Origin: Pseudogemmobacter faecipullorum
Lineage (GTDB): Bacteria > Pseudomonadota > Alphaproteobacteria > Rhodobacterales > Rhodobacteraceae
Length of the DNA: 64,000 nucleotides
Assembly: GCF_020539525.1 (NCBI RefSeq)
Contig: NZ_JACDXX010000003.1
Span: 124,001-188,000, forward strand
Reading direction: 5' to 3'
In this document: piece by piece, positions 43,401-51,980 of the stretch
How positions within the stretch are numbered: the stretch's first letter is position 1
How the letters are laid out: the number at the start of each line of letters is the position of its first letter
Made by a program: the position numbers and the translations under genes
The notes under the pieces: model-generated
Told to the model about the DNA's origin: nothing
Databases searched by the model: none
The model's input: only the letters and a program-made list of their open reading frames with translations

Positions 43401-43604
43401 GCGCACCAGCACATCCTGCAGCGTATTGTTGAAAGCATGGCCCATATGCAGGCTGCCGGTCACATTCGGCGGCGGGATCATGATCGAGAAAGCGGGCTTG
43501 CCCTCTTTGGCATTGGCACCGGCCCGGCCTACTTTCTGATCAAGCCAGAGCTTTGAAATGCGGGCTTCGGCCTCATCGGCATTGAAGGTCTTTTCCATCG
43601 GCAT
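40491..43604 (-). CDS. valS: Valyl-tRNA synthetase
   Basis: Class I aminoacyl-tRNA synthetase charging tRNA(Val). About 1037 residues. HIGH-type motif HMGH at 53-56 ([16 protein letters not shown]), a CP1 editing domain in the middle, KMSKS in [11 protein letters not shown] near 680, the anticodon-binding domain, and the C-terminal coiled coil (ending [21 protein letters not shown]). The start at 43604 (MPMEKTFN) follows AAAGGGACG; a further in-frame ATG at 43679 adds a Pro-rich leader unlike the family. Confidence 0.97.
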   Translation of the reverse strand: MPMEKTFNADEAEARISKLWLDQKVGRAGANAKEGKPAFSIMIPPPNVTGSLHMGHAFNNTLQDVLVRWHRMRGFDTLWQPGTDHAGIATQMVVERELAKEGKRRDEFSRPDFLGLVWEQKKKSRSNIIGQLQRLGASCDWDREAFTMSGAPGAPAGEEGNFHDAVIKVFVDLYNKGLIYRGKRLVNWDPHFETAISDLEVEQTEVDGHMWHFKYPLAGGETYIYREKDEDGNVTFEEERDYISIATTRPETMLGDGAVAVHPSDERYAAIVGKYCEIPVGPEEFRRHIPIITDIYPDPTFGSGAVKITGAHDFNDYGVAQRNGIPLFRLMDTRAQMRSDGLSYAESAALAHQILNGAKLSEAEIDRINLVPEELRGLDRYEARKIVISAVNGEGLAVTKLVKSIDPETNAEHLERVPVVENKKIMQPFGDRSKVVIEPMLTDQWFVETSKIVGPALDAVRNGETKILPERDAKVYFHWLENIEPWCISRQLWWGHQIPVWYGLDVFPTGFKDDQGDNALDEAELFAFLYEGGFNHADPIYHCAPSFEGVSDQFRDALAPLPMPLNQARLVEVADRAEAMDMLAASLAAYNLDQDPTKLVYPVWRDADVLDTWFSSGLWPIGTLGWPEQTPELARYFPSSVLVTGFDIIFFWVARMMMMQLAVVEDIPFKTVYVHALVRDEKGKKMSKSLGNVLDPLDLIADYGTDAVRFTLAAMAAMGRDLKLSKDRIAGYRNFGTKLWNACRFAEMNGVWEGHATQEEAPKATATANRWIIAETAKTLAEVNLALEEFRFDQAADALYKFVWGKVCDWYVEFAKPLFDGADADETRKVMAWVLDQSMILLHPFMPFITEELWATTGSRAKLLVHSDWPEYGADLADAEAEAEMGFVTGLIDEIRSARAQCHVPVGLKADLVATDLPDAARAAFARNEALIRRMARIEAFSEGAAPKGSMAIAVGGAGFAIPLEGLIDVAEEKARLKKTAEKLAKEIGGLKGRLDNPKFIASAPEDVVDEARGNLEAREDEKAKVEAALARLSELS

Positions 43605-43701
43605 CGGGCGTCCCTTTCTCTTGGGCTGAGGATGTAGCCAATAAGGGCACAAAGGAAAAGGGGCAGCGCCGCGCCGCAAGGCTGATGTTATGGCCCCGGG
43701 C

Positions 43702-43722
43702 GGGGATATTTCAGCACAGATG
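43702..43722. repeat. Partial copy of dispersed intergenic repeat
   Basis: GGGGATATTTCAGCACAGATG matches one arm of the inverted repeats at 28871 and 40359. No matching second arm is seen. Confidence 0.55.
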
Positions 43723-43794
43723 CCAGCGGGAGAGGCGGCCTGATCGCGCCCCGTGGAGGGGACGGCGGAGGACCGAAAGCCGATCCGGGCAAAG

Positions 43795-43820
43795 AAAAAC
43801 CCCGCGCCGGGCGCGGGGTT
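43795..43820 (-). terminator. Rho-independent terminator after infC
   Basis: On the minus strand AACCCCGCGC (43820-43811) pairs with GCGCGGGGTT (43807-43798) around a 3-nt loop, followed by TTTTT with the last stem bases. It lies 24 bp beyond the infC stop. Confidence 0.85.
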
Positions 43821-43843
43821 CTGAAAGCTGCATGTGCTCAGGC

Positions 43844-44383
43844 TTATTTCGGCCCGATCATCATCACCATCTGGCGGCCTTCCAGCTTCGGCATCGACTC
43901 GACCTTGCCGATCTCGGTCACTTCACCGGCGATGCGGTGCAGCAGTTCCAGACCGAGCTGCTGGTGTGCCATTTCCCGGCCACGGAAACGCAGGGTGACT
44001 TTCACCTTATCGCCTTCGCCGAGGAATTTCACCACCGAGCGCATCTTAACCTGGTAATCATGCTCATCCGTACCCGGACGGAACTTGATTTCCTTGATCT
44101 CGATGATCTTCTGCTTTTTACGAGCCTCGGCTTCACGCTTCTGGTTCTCGTATTTGAATTTGCCGAAATCCATGATCTTGCAGACCGGCGGAACGGCGTT
44201 GGGCGAGATCTCGACGAGATCAAGGCCAGCTTCTTCTGCCATGGCAAGTGCACGCGCCGGGGTCACAACACCGACGTTTTCGCCATCCGCGCCGATCAGA
44301 CGGATCTCGGGCGCGCGGATACGATCATTGATGCGCGGGCCGGTTTCCCGTTGCGGCGGGGCATTGTGGGGTCTGCGTCCTAT
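43844..44383 (-). CDS. infC: Translation initiation factor IF-3, probable AUA start
   Basis: Binds the 30S subunit, proofreads start codons and keeps subunits apart. The conserved sequence begins [22 protein letters not shown], with the N domain to about 85, the Lys-rich linker ([26 protein letters not shown]) and the C domain ending MVMMIGPK. The codon just before GRRP is ATA at 44383. It lies nine bases after AGAAGGA and gives 179 residues, the family length. No ATG exists near this point. The in-frame ATGs at 44479 and 44524 add 32-47 unconserved residues. infC in E. coli uses AUU for self-regulation, so a rare codon is plausible. Confidence 0.9.
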   Translation of the reverse strand: MGRRPHNAPPQRETGPRINDRIRAPEIRLIGADGENVGVVTPARALAMAEEAGLDLVEISPNAVPPVCKIMDFGKFKYENQKREAEARKKQKIIEIKEIKFRPGTDEHDYQVKMRSVVKFLGEGDKVKVTLRFRGREMAHQQLGLELLHRIAGEVTEIGKVESMPKLEGRQMVMMIGPK

Positions 44384-44568
44384 GGTAAGGATTCCTTCTG
44401 GAGTTTTAATCGCAGGGAATTTACTCCTGCTTGGCGCGGCTTTCAAGCGGTCGACTGCGGTGTTTCCGCCGTCTTTCATGCTAAACCCTTCACCAAGCTT
44501 CCCAAAACAGGGTAATCCTGCCATATCCGCGGCATCCGGCCCCTTTTGCCGGCAATGGGAGAGTAACC

Positions 44569-45207
44569 ATGAACAAAAGTGTAATCATCGGCGCCATCGT
44601 GATCGTTCTGGCGGCGGGCGGATATTATCAGTTCAGCTATAAACCGGCTCAGGAAGCGGCAGCTCTGGCCGAGGCCGAGGCGAAACAGGCAGCCGAAGCA
44701 GCGAAAAAGGCTGAAGAGGAAGCTGCGGCAGCGGCGGCGGCTGAGGCTGAGAAGGCTGCGGCGGCTGCAAAGGCCGCTGAGGAAGAGGCGGCGGCGGCAG
44801 CGGCTGCTCTGGCGGCTGAGACCGAAGCAGCGGCCCAGGCCGCGGCTCAGGCGGCTGCAGAAGCGGCAGGCACTGCAGGCGAGGCGGCCGCGCAGGCGGC
44901 TGAAAATCTGGGCGAGGCTGCGGCCGGTGCGGCTGAAGCCGCCGGGGAAGCGGCTGCTTCGGCCGGTGAGGCTGTGGCCAATGCGGTGGAAGGTGCCAGC
45001 GGCACCACCAGCGCACCGGCAGGCGACGCGGCTGCGGCTCTGGATCCGGCCAGCTTCAATGCCGATGCGGTTCTGGCGCTGATCGACGGTTCGACGCTGG
45101 ATGCAGCCAGCAAAACCACGCTGAAAACCGCAGTGGAAGCGGCAAAGGCCAATCCGGCTCTGGTCGCTCCGGCGGTGGAATCGGTGAAGAAGGCCCTCGG
45201 CCTCTGA
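44569..45207 (+). CDS. Ala-rich membrane-anchored coiled-coil protein
   Basis: 212 residues. One N-terminal hydrophobic helix ([19 protein letters not shown], 4-22) acts as signal anchor. It is followed by about 125 residues of Ala/Glu/Lys repeats (heptad-like [20 protein letters not shown]), then Gly/Ser spacers and a small C-terminal domain ([30 protein letters not shown], ending VKKALGL). The repeats resemble TolA-like linkers, but there is no TolA C-domain. The likely location is the periplasm, anchored in the inner membrane. Function unknown. Divergent from infC and ended by a strong terminator. Confidence 0.82.
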   Translation: MNKSVIIGAIVIVLAAGGYYQFSYKPAQEAAALAEAEAKQAAEAAKKAEEEAAAAAAAEAEKAAAAAKAAEEEAAAAAAALAAETEAAAQAAAQAAAEAAGTAGEAAAQAAENLGEAAAGAAEAAGEAAASAGEAVANAVEGASGTTSAPAGDAAAALDPASFNADAVLALIDGSTLDAASKTTLKTAVEAAKANPALVAPAVESVKKALGL

Positions 45208-45231
45208 GCTTTTGATTTTATGAGAAAAAGC

Positions 45232-45263
45232 AAAAAGGCCGCAGGATTTTCTGCGGCCTTTTT
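45232..45263 (+). terminator. Rho-independent terminator after the Ala-rich protein
   Basis: AAAAAGGCCGCAG (45232-45244) and CTGCGGCCTTTTT (45251-45263) form a perfect 13-bp stem around a 6-nt loop. Confidence 0.9.
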
Positions 45264-45363
45264 CGTTAGAGTTTTCAAGTGTTTTCAAAAGCCTGGCGCG
45301 GAAAGGCAAAGGCCGGAGCAGCTTTGCCCCGGCCCTGATTCTGTCCGCGCTGATCCGGCGGGC

Positions 45364-46197
45364 TCAGATCCCGTCGCCGACAAAGGCCTTTTCGACCACG
45401 AAGTGCTTCGGGTCGGAATTCGCGCCTTCCTCAAGGCCGAACTGCTCAAGGATCGTCTTCACATCGACATTGAAGGCCAGCGAGCCGCAGACCATGGCGC
45501 GGTCTTCTTGCGGGTTCATCTGCGGCAGGCCGAGATCGGCAAAGACCTTGCCGCTGGTCAGATTATCGGTGACGCGTCCCATCAGCGGGCTCTCTTCGCG
45601 GGTGGTGGTCGGATAATAGCGCAGCTTGTCGCGGATCGCCTCGCCGAACAGCTCGGACAGCAGCGGATCCTCCGACAGGCTTTCCACCAGCTGGCGGCCA
45701 TATTCCAGCTCGGCCTTTTCACGGCAGGTGTGCATCATGATCACCTGGTCGTATTTGTCCCAGGTCTCGGGCTCGCGCAACAGCGAGGCGAAAGGCGCAA
45801 AACCGGTGCCGGTGGCCAGCAGCCAGAGCCTTTTGCCGGGCAAAAGCGCATCATGCACCAGGGTGCCAACGGGTTTGGGGCGCAGGATGATCTCATCGCC
45901 GGGCTGGATATGCTGCAGCTTTGAGGTCAGCGGGCCCTCCGGCACTTTGATCGAATAGAATTCCAGCTCATCATCCCAGGCGGGCGAGGCGATGGAATAG
46001 GCGCGCAGCAGTGGTTTGCCATTCTCACCCATGAGGCCGATCATCACAAACTCGCCCGAGCGGAAGCGCAGCGAGGCCGGGCGCGTTACGCGAAACGAGA
46101 ACAGCCGGTCGGTCCAGTGCTGCACCGAGGTGACAATCTGGGCATCCGGCAGATGTGGTTTGGCCGGGCGCTCGGCAGTGGCAGTGGTCTCGGTCAT
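45364..46197 (-). CDS. fpr: Ferredoxin/flavodoxin-NADP+ reductase
   Basis: FAD enzyme exchanging electrons between NADPH and ferredoxin or flavodoxin. 277 residues. FAD-binding motif RAYSIASPAWDD near 78-89, an NADPH-binding region (LLATGTGFAPFASLLREPE near 130) and the terminal VEKAFVGDGI typical of the bacterial subclass. It lies downstream of the sulfate-reduction genes on the same strand; supply of electrons to CysI through a ferredoxin is a reasonable inference. 81 bp separate it from the DUF934 gene. Confidence 0.95.
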   Translation of the reverse strand: MTETTATAERPAKPHLPDAQIVTSVQHWTDRLFSFRVTRPASLRFRSGEFVMIGLMGENGKPLLRAYSIASPAWDDELEFYSIKVPEGPLTSKLQHIQPGDEIILRPKPVGTLVHDALLPGKRLWLLATGTGFAPFASLLREPETWDKYDQVIMMHTCREKAELEYGRQLVESLSEDPLLSELFGEAIRDKLRYYPTTTREESPLMGRVTDNLTSGKVFADLGLPQMNPQEDRAMVCGSLAFNVDVKTILEQFGLEEGANSDPKHFVVEKAFVGDGI

Positions 46198-46278
46198 TTT
46201 ACGGGCTCCGTCTTTCGGGCAGCGGTCTTCTAGAACTTTGGCGCGGAAAGGGAAAGCCCGGCGCCTTCGCGGCGGCGC

Positions 46279-46683
46279 TCAGGCGCGCAGCCGGCTCTGG
46301 TAATCATGCGCTTTCCAGTCAGCGCGGTATTGCCACTGAGCGGCAGGCTGACGTGCGGCCAGCTCTTCAGAGATTTCCACCCCGTCAAAGCCGACCCGGC
46401 GGCACATGGCATACTGATCCGCGATCACATAGCCATGCGCGATCAGCTGGCCCTGATAGCCCAGCATCCGCAACCGCCGCGCGATGGTGAAAGCGCGGCC
46501 ATCCGAGAAAGCCGGGAAAGCGACGCGGATCAGGCTGATCCGGCCAAGATGCGGCCCGAGCGCGGTCGGATCATCGGTATTCGACAGATCCACAGCGCTG
46601 TCTTCAGGGCCGAAACCGGCAAGATCCGGGATCTGACGCTCAGGCAGGGGGGCAAAGCCCGCATCGGTGACGAGAATGCTCAT
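46279..46683 (-). CDS. DUF934 family protein of sulfate assimilation operon
   Basis: 134 residues. Pattern LGRISLIRVAFPAFSDGRAFTIARRLR followed by GQLIAHGYVIADQYAMCRRVGFDGVEI is that of DUF934, found consistently next to cysH and cysI in proteobacteria. Its biochemical role is not known to me. It starts 34 bp after cysH in the same transcript. Confidence 0.88.
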   Translation of the reverse strand: MSILVTDAGFAPLPERQIPDLAGFGPEDSAVDLSNTDDPTALGPHLGRISLIRVAFPAFSDGRAFTIARRLRMLGYQGQLIAHGYVIADQYAMCRRVGFDGVEISEELAARQPAAQWQYRADWKAHDYQSRLRA

Positions 46684-46717
46684 GGCTTATTCCTTGATAA
46701 AGGCAGAGCGGGCGGGC

Positions 46718-47467
46718 TCACAAAGCACCGCCCGAGGGGCTGCGGACCGGGCGGCCATCGACGAAATGGATGCCGCATTCAGTCTTGCCCTGACCGCGCC
46801 AGCGCCCGGCGCGCGGGTCTTCGCCGGGTTTTACCGGGCTGGTGCAGGGCGCGCAGCCGATGGAAGGGTAACCCTTCGCCACCAGCGGATGGCGGGGCAG
46901 GTTATTATTGACCAGATATTCCTCAAGATCCTCGCGGCCCCAATGGGCCAGCGGATTGACCTTGATGCGGCGGTCGCCCTCATTCTCAAAGAAATCCAGC
47001 GTGCCGCGTTCGGAATTCTGAAAGCGCTTGCGGCCGGTGATCCAGCCGTCAAACGGGGCAAGCGCCCGTTCCAGCGGCTCTACCTTGCGGATATTGCAGC
47101 AAGAATCGGTGTTGTAGAGATGCAGCGTATTATCCGGATCCTCAAAATTCAGCCGCTCACGATTGGCGCGGATCGTGCGCACATCGGTGAGGTTGAGCCG
47201 GTCGGCCAGCTCAAGCTGATAATCGAGTGTCTCTTTGAACAGCAGACGGGTGTCGACGAATATCACCGGGGTTTCTGGCGCCAGAACCGAGACCAGATGC
47301 AGCAGAACCACCGATTCCGCCCCAAAGGAAGAGACCAGCGCCACCCGGCCCAGATCGGCATCCTGCAGCGCATGGCTGAGAACATCGGTGGCGGAATGGT
47401 GTTTATAGCGCTGGTTCAGCGCCGTCACCCGCCCCGGAACCGGGTAGAGCGCCAGATCAAGCGGCAT
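46718..47467 (-). CDS. cysH: Assimilatory phosphoadenylyl/adenylyl-sulfate reductase
   Basis: Reduces APS (or PAPS) to sulfite using thioredoxin. 249 residues. The nucleotide-binding LVSSFGAESVVLLHLVS is followed by paired cysteines for a [4Fe-4S] cluster (DSCCNIRKVEPL and SIGCAPCTSPV), then the catalytic KTECGIH near the C-terminus. Presence of the CC and CxxC pairs marks the APS-reducing, Fe-S type. It overlaps cysI by 11 bp. The ATG at 47467 (MPLDLALYP) fits the family; longer starts run through cysI. Confidence 0.95.
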   Translation of the reverse strand: MPLDLALYPVPGRVTALNQRYKHHSATDVLSHALQDADLGRVALVSSFGAESVVLLHLVSVLAPETPVIFVDTRLLFKETLDYQLELADRLNLTDVRTIRANRERLNFEDPDNTLHLYNTDSCCNIRKVEPLERALAPFDGWITGRKRFQNSERGTLDFFENEGDRRIKVNPLAHWGREDLEEYLVNNNLPRHPLVAKGYPSIGCAPCTSPVKPGEDPRAGRWRGQGKTECGIHFVDGRPVRSPSGGAL

Positions 47468-49127
47468 CCTGGGCCTCTGCGGTCTGGTAAAGGGCTGCCT
47501 TGAAAGGCTCCATGCCGAGGCGGCGATAGGCCTGGAGGAAGTCTTCCCCGGCATCTTTGCGATGGCTGAGATAGGCTTTCAGGATGCGCTCAACCGCCGG
47601 CACCACCTGATCATAGGCAAAGCCCGGCCCGGTTTTATCGCCAATGGCCGCATCCTCGGCGCCCGAGCCGCCAAGGGTGATCTGGTAATTTTCCACCCCG
47701 GCCCGGTCGAGGCCGAGAATGCCGATATGGCCGACATGGTGATGGCCGCAGGCATTGATGCAGCCCGAGATCTTGATCTTCAGCGGGCCGATCTCATGCT
47801 CGAGATCCAGCTCTTTCATCCGCAGCGCAATCTCCTGGGCGACCGGGATCGAGCGCGCGGTGGCCAGAGCGCAGTAATCCATGCCCGGGCAGGCGATGAT
47901 ATCCGAGGCCAGGCCGACATTGGCCGTGCCAAGACCGGCTTTCACCAGCGCCGCATGGATCACCGGCAGGTCGGATTTATGGACATGCGGCAGGATCACA
48001 TTCTGCTCATGGCTGATGCGGATATCGCCATGGCCATATTGTTCGGCCAGATCAGCGATCAGGCGCATCTGATCCGAGGTCGCATCTCCAGGGGTCTGAC
48101 CATGGGCTTTGACCGAGATGGTCACGATTGCATATTGTTCATTGCGATGCCTGGCCAGATTGGTATCGGCAAAGGCGCGGAACACCGGATCGGCTTTGTA
48201 GAAAGCCTCATAGGCATCGGTGGGCGCATCGCGGAATGCGGGCGGCGCGAAGGCGGCGCGGATCTCTTCCAGCAGCGCCTGATCGGCGCCGCCAAACAGC
48301 GGGCGCAGCTCGGCAAAACGCTCTTCCACCAGGCGGGTGATCTCTTCGCGGCCGGTCTCATGCAAAGTGATCTTGATCCGGGCCTTATACTTATTATCGC
48401 GCCGGCCGAGGATGTTATAAACCGAGAGCACCGCCTCAACATAGGGCAGCAGATCGGCTTCGGGCAGGAAGTCACGCACCACCATGCCGATCAGCGGCGT
48501 GCGGCCAAGGCCACCACCGACCAGAACGCGGAAGCCGATCCCGCCCTGGTCATTTTTCACCACCTGCAGCCCGATATCATGGGCGCGGATCACCGCCCGG
48601 TCAGCCTTGGCCCCGGTGATAGCGATTTTGAACTTGCGCGGCAGGAACTGGAATTCCGGGTGATCGGTCGACCACTGGCGCAGCAGTTCGGCATAGGGGC
48701 GGGGGTCTGCAACCTCATCGGCGGCCGCACCGGCAAAATGATCGGCGGTGACATTGCGCACGCAATTGCCCGAGGTCTGGATCGCATGCATGCCGACATC
48801 GGCCAGGGCCTGCAGCATCGCCGGAACATCGGGCAGTTTCGGCCAGTTGAACTGGATGTTCTGCCGCGTGGTCCAGTGACCATAGCCCTTATCCCAGGTC
48901 TCCCCGATATAGGCGAGCTGGCGCATTTTGGCGGGGTTCAGCGTGCCGTAAGGAATGGCCACGCGCAGCATATAGGCATGGAGCTGCAGATAGAGGCCGT
49001 TCATCAGCCGCAAAGGCTTGAATTCATCCTCGGTCAGGCTGCCATCGAGGCGCCGTTCCACCTGCTGGCTGAACTGCGCCACGCGCTCGCGCACGAAGGA
49101 TTCATCGAAATCGGTGTAATCATACAT
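47457..49127 (-). CDS. cysI: Sulfite (or nitrite) reductase hemoprotein, CysI-like
   Basis: Six-electron reduction of sulfite to sulfide with sirohaem and a [4Fe-4S] cluster. 556 residues with two ferredoxin-like/sirohaem repeats. TSGNCVRNVTADH is the sirohaem contact near 128, and the four cluster cysteines are CPGMDYC and SGCINACGHHHVGH near 420-470. The start at 49127 (MYDYTDFDES) follows family practice; an ATG at 49151 in frame overlaps DUF2849 further. SUMT for sirohaem synthesis is in the same operon, supporting a sulfite reductase. Confidence 0.93.
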   Translation of the reverse strand: MYDYTDFDESFVRERVAQFSQQVERRLDGSLTEDEFKPLRLMNGLYLQLHAYMLRVAIPYGTLNPAKMRQLAYIGETWDKGYGHWTTRQNIQFNWPKLPDVPAMLQALADVGMHAIQTSGNCVRNVTADHFAGAAADEVADPRPYAELLRQWSTDHPEFQFLPRKFKIAITGAKADRAVIRAHDIGLQVVKNDQGGIGFRVLVGGGLGRTPLIGMVVRDFLPEADLLPYVEAVLSVYNILGRRDNKYKARIKITLHETGREEITRLVEERFAELRPLFGGADQALLEEIRAAFAPPAFRDAPTDAYEAFYKADPVFRAFADTNLARHRNEQYAIVTISVKAHGQTPGDATSDQMRLIADLAEQYGHGDIRISHEQNVILPHVHKSDLPVIHAALVKAGLGTANVGLASDIIACPGMDYCALATARSIPVAQEIALRMKELDLEHEIGPLKIKISGCINACGHHHVGHIGILGLDRAGVENYQITLGGSGAEDAAIGDKTGPGFAYDQVVPAVERILKAYLSHRKDAGEDFLQAYRRLGMEPFKAALYQTAEAQDAA

Positions 49128-49428
49128 GGCCGAGGTCTGCCTGTTTTCCATGAGCGTAGTTCGAGGGGCCGCGGGTGCGGAATTCCTCGCGGAAATGGGT
49201 GGGTTCGGGGCCTTTGGGTCCGGCTTTGGCATCGGCGAGATAGGCGCCGACCACGTAGCGGCCCTGGGCATTGGCATGGAGCAGCCGCAGCTGCGCATGG
49301 GCCTCATCCTCGATCAGCTCGGCCTCGCCATGTACCAGGCTCCAGCGGTCATCGCTGGTCAGATAAACCACATCACCCTCGCGCAGGCGGTTGGCGGTGA
49401 CGATTTTGGGGGTATAGCGGCGGCTCAT
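49120..49428 (-). CDS. DUF2849 family protein
   Basis: 102 residues (MSRRYTPKIVTANRLREGDVVYLTSDDRWSLVHGEAELIED). A small family conserved immediately upstream of the sulfite reductase gene in alphaproteobacteria; no function established. It overlaps SUMT (ATGA) on one side and cysI on the other by eight bases. It has no Cys motif or membrane helix. Confidence 0.88.
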   Translation of the reverse strand: MSRRYTPKIVTANRLREGDVVYLTSDDRWSLVHGEAELIEDEAHAQLRLLHANAQGRYVVGAYLADAKAGPKGPEPTHFREEFRTRGPSNYAHGKQADLGHV

Positions 49429-50198
49429 GCTTTGGCCTCGTGAATTCTGGCAATGGTAATGGCAGCATCGCGCGGCGCGATGCCAAACAAGATGACGGCA
49501 GGGCCGTCGCAACAGCTGGCCAGCCCCGGCAGATCCGAGAGCGTGCCAGGGTGAATGCGCTGATCGGCGCGCGAGACATTCTCGACCAGGGTCAGCGGCG
49601 TTTCGGGGCGCGCGCCATACATCAGCAGCCGGCCCTGAATGAAGCGCGCGGATTTCTTGCCCATATAGATCGCCGCCACCTCGCCCTGGCGGGCAAGACC
49701 GCGCCAGTCCTGTTCGGCAAAGCCCGCCATGTCATGGCCGGTCAGAATGCGCAGGCTTTTGTTCTGGCCGCGCCGGGTCAGCGGCTGGCCAATCGCGGCA
49801 GCGGCCACGCTGGCGGCGGTCAGGCCGGGCAGGATGCGATAGGCGAGGCGATGCGCCTCCAGCGCGGTGATCTCTTCATCAAGGCGGCCAAAGATGCCGG
49901 GATCGCCGCCCTTGAGCCGCACGATGCGCTGGCCGCTCAGCGCCTCGCGCACCAGGATCTGATTGATTTCCTTCTGGCTGACCGAGGGGCCGAACCCCTC
50001 TTTGCCGACATCGATGCGCTGCACATGGGGCGGGATCAGCGCCATGACCTCATCGCCGACCAGCCGGTCATGGATCACCACTTCGGCGGCTTCCAGCGCG
50101 CGCAGCGCGCCAAGCGTCAGATGGTCTGCCGCGCCCGGACCGGCACCAAGGAACAGCACCGGCGGCACAGAGGGGGGCAGGGAATGAAGATCAGTCAT
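49425..50198 (-). CDS. cobA: Uroporphyrinogen-III C-methyltransferase (SUMT)
   Basis: Methylates uroporphyrinogen III to precorrin-2, the branch point for sirohaem and cobalamin. 257 residues of the tetrapyrrole methylase fold: LGAGPGAADHLTLGALRAL near 15-33, VIHDRLVG, RLKGGDPGIFGRLDEE near 95, ILPGLTAASVAAAAIG and YMGKKSARFI. It lacks the siroheme synthase CysG domain. First gene of the sulfate assimilation operon, divergent from an AsnC-type regulator. It may also serve the cobalamin route, given cobS/cobT in the same window. Confidence 0.95.
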   Translation of the reverse strand: MTDLHSLPPSVPPVLFLGAGPGAADHLTLGALRALEAAEVVIHDRLVGDEVMALIPPHVQRIDVGKEGFGPSVSQKEINQILVREALSGQRIVRLKGGDPGIFGRLDEEITALEAHRLAYRILPGLTAASVAAAAIGQPLTRRGQNKSLRILTGHDMAGFAEQDWRGLARQGEVAAIYMGKKSARFIQGRLLMYGARPETPLTLVENVSRADQRIHPGTLSDLPGLASCCDGPAVILFGIAPRDAAITIARIHEAKA

Positions 50199-50221
50199 GG
50201 CGATACCCGTTTGCTGCAGGA

Positions 50222-50255
50222 TATATAGGACTTTTTCCCGGGTTCAGGCTATATA
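50222..50255. promoter_or_regulatory. Inverted TATATAG/CTATATA in the divergent cobA-regulator region
   Basis: Seven-base half sites (50222-50228 and 50249-50255) separated by 20 bp in an otherwise GC-rich genome, midway between the sulfate operon and the Lrp/AsnC gene. It may be the operator, or include -10 elements of the two divergent promoters. Confidence 0.4.
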
Positions 50256-50331
50256 CCCTTGCAGATAAGGAAAATTATTCCGATACTGCGCCCAGTCAGA
50301 ACCAGGTTCTGCTGTGAGAGGGAAATCAGGA

Positions 50332-50793
50332 ATGAGCGCCGCGCTTGACGATCTGGACCGGAAAATTCTGTCCGAACTGCAGCTGGATGCAGAGCAGTCC
50401 CTGGATGAAATCGCCCGCAAGGTCGGCTCTTCCAAGACCCCGGTCTGGAACCGCATCCGGCGGATGAAGGAACAGGGCGTGATCTCGCGCCAGACCGTGA
50501 TCCTTGATGCCGAGGCCCTGGGGCTGGAGGCCTGTTTCTTCGTGCTGATCCGCACCTCGGAACATGAGGCGGACTGGCAAAATACATTCCTCAGAGCTTT
50601 GCGCGAGCGCCCGGAAGTGCTTGAGGCGCATCGTCTGGCCGGGGATATTGATTATATCCTCAAGGTGCGGGTGAAAAATGCCCGGGCCTATGATCAGTTT
50701 TATCAGGCGCTGATCTCAGAGGTGAAAATCTACAATGTCACCGCGCTGCTGAGCATGGAAGAAATCAAATCCACCACCATCCTGCCGGTGTAA
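50332..50793 (+). CDS. Lrp/AsnC family transcriptional regulator
   Basis: 153 residues. Winged helix-turn-helix (about 4-60: LDDLDRKILSELQLDAEQSLDEIARKVGSSKTPVWNRIRRMKEQG) and a RAM ligand-binding domain (about 70-150: VLEAHRLAGDIDYILKVRVKN). Divergent from the cobA-cysI operon, which it plausibly regulates; similar regulators near cys genes respond to cysteine. That is inference from position. The ATG at 50332 follows CAGGA. Confidence 0.93.
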   Translation: MSAALDDLDRKILSELQLDAEQSLDEIARKVGSSKTPVWNRIRRMKEQGVISRQTVILDAEALGLEACFFVLIRTSEHEADWQNTFLRALRERPEVLEAHRLAGDIDYILKVRVKNARAYDQFYQALISEVKIYNVTALLSMEEIKSTTILPV

Positions 50794-50839
50794 CGGCGGC
50801 AGGAGAGGCGAGGGAGGGCCGAAGGAGCGGTGGAGCAGC

Positions 50840-51778
50840 TCAGCGCCAGGCGCGCGGCAGCGGCACCACCCCCTGGGCGATCAGCACACCAAGCGCCACC
50901 AGCGCCGCGGCTGCGGCCTGGGCCCAGTTCCAGGGCGCGGCAAAGAACAGCCACAGAATGATCATCACATAAAAGGGCGCGGCATTGCTGTGCAGCGATG
51001 TCATGCCAATGCCAATGCGCCGCACCGCCCGGATCCAGAAGATCTGCGCCAGCGACAGGCCGGCAATGGCAAAGACCAGCAAGGCGATCAGCTCGCTCAG
51101 GCCCCAGAGGCCGGGATCGGCCAGCGGCGTGCCAAGCGCGAGGCTGATCAGCGCGATCACGATACTGGCAATCGCCGCGCCCGAAAGGGTCAGCGCGGTG
51201 CGCCCGATCAGCGACAGATCGGGCAGAGCGGTCACGGTGAAACGCGAGCCGAGCACGTAGCACAGGATCGACAGGCAGCAAAAACCAACCCCGAGCAGCA
51301 CGTCGCTGCCACCGGCTGAGAAATCAAGTGTCAGCACGCCTCCGGCCATGGAAAGCGCAATGCCCAGCACCAGGCGGCGGCTGAGGCGGCGGCCGTCGAG
51401 CAGCACCTCGAGCGCGATGGCAAAGATCGGCATGGTCGCGGTGATCACCGCCGCCGTCACCGCGCCGCCAAGCCCCTGGCCGATGATGATCATCCAGGAG
51501 GAAATGCCGAGCAGCGACCCGATCATAATGCCGCGCAGCCAGCTGGCCTGCAGCATTTCGCGCGGCCCTTCGGCAATGAGCCAGATTGGCAGCAAAAACA
51601 GCGCCGCAATGCTGACCCGGACCGCGCCGAGCTGCTCGGCGGGCAATAGCGGGATCAGCAGATTTGCCGCTGGCAGCCCCGCCGCCCAGGCCAGCATCGA
51701 GCCCATCGCGAAAATATTGCCAAGTGCCAGATTGCGGGCGGGCAGCGACAGGGGCAGGGGCGCAGGCGAAGTGGTCAT
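50840..51778 (-). CDS. EamA/DMT-superfamily transporter
   Basis: 312 residues with about ten membrane helices and two EamA repeats (LGNIFAMGSMLAWAAGLPAANLLIP; LVLGIALSMAGGVLTLDFSAG; IALLVFAIAGLSLAQIFWIRAVRRIG). Typical metabolite or drug exporter of the inner membrane; no substrate can be named. Start at 51778 (MTTSPAPLPL); in-frame ATGs further upstream add a charged leader. It lies downstream of tpiA on the same strand, with about 200 bp between. Confidence 0.88.
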   Translation of the reverse strand: MTTSPAPLPLSLPARNLALGNIFAMGSMLAWAAGLPAANLLIPLLPAEQLGAVRVSIAALFLLPIWLIAEGPREMLQASWLRGIMIGSLLGISSWMIIIGQGLGGAVTAAVITATMPIFAIALEVLLDGRRLSRRLVLGIALSMAGGVLTLDFSAGGSDVLLGVGFCCLSILCYVLGSRFTVTALPDLSLIGRTALTLSGAAIASIVIALISLALGTPLADPGLWGLSELIALLVFAIAGLSLAQIFWIRAVRRIGIGMTSLHSNAAPFYVMIILWLFFAAPWNWAQAAAAALVALGVLIAQGVVPLPRAWR

Positions 51779-51980
51779 GGCAAAGGCGCTTTCTGAGGCG
51801 GGGCTCCGGCGCTTTCTGCCCGGGCGGGGGCAGCGAAGCCAGAGGCGCGTCATAAGCGCGCAGCCCAGATCTACGCCCTCAGAATGATGCCGCAAAGCCC
51901 TCTTTTCAAAGAAAAAATCTACGGGCCTGCCGGGCCGTGGCTTCTGTCGGTTTTGCGCGCTGAAGCGGCGCAAAAGCCGC

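Noticed and set aside
44383-44524. Extended IF-3 beginning at ATG 44524 or 44479
   Set aside because: The added residues are not IF-3-like and neither ATG has a good ribosome binding site, whereas AGAAGGA is well placed for the ATA.
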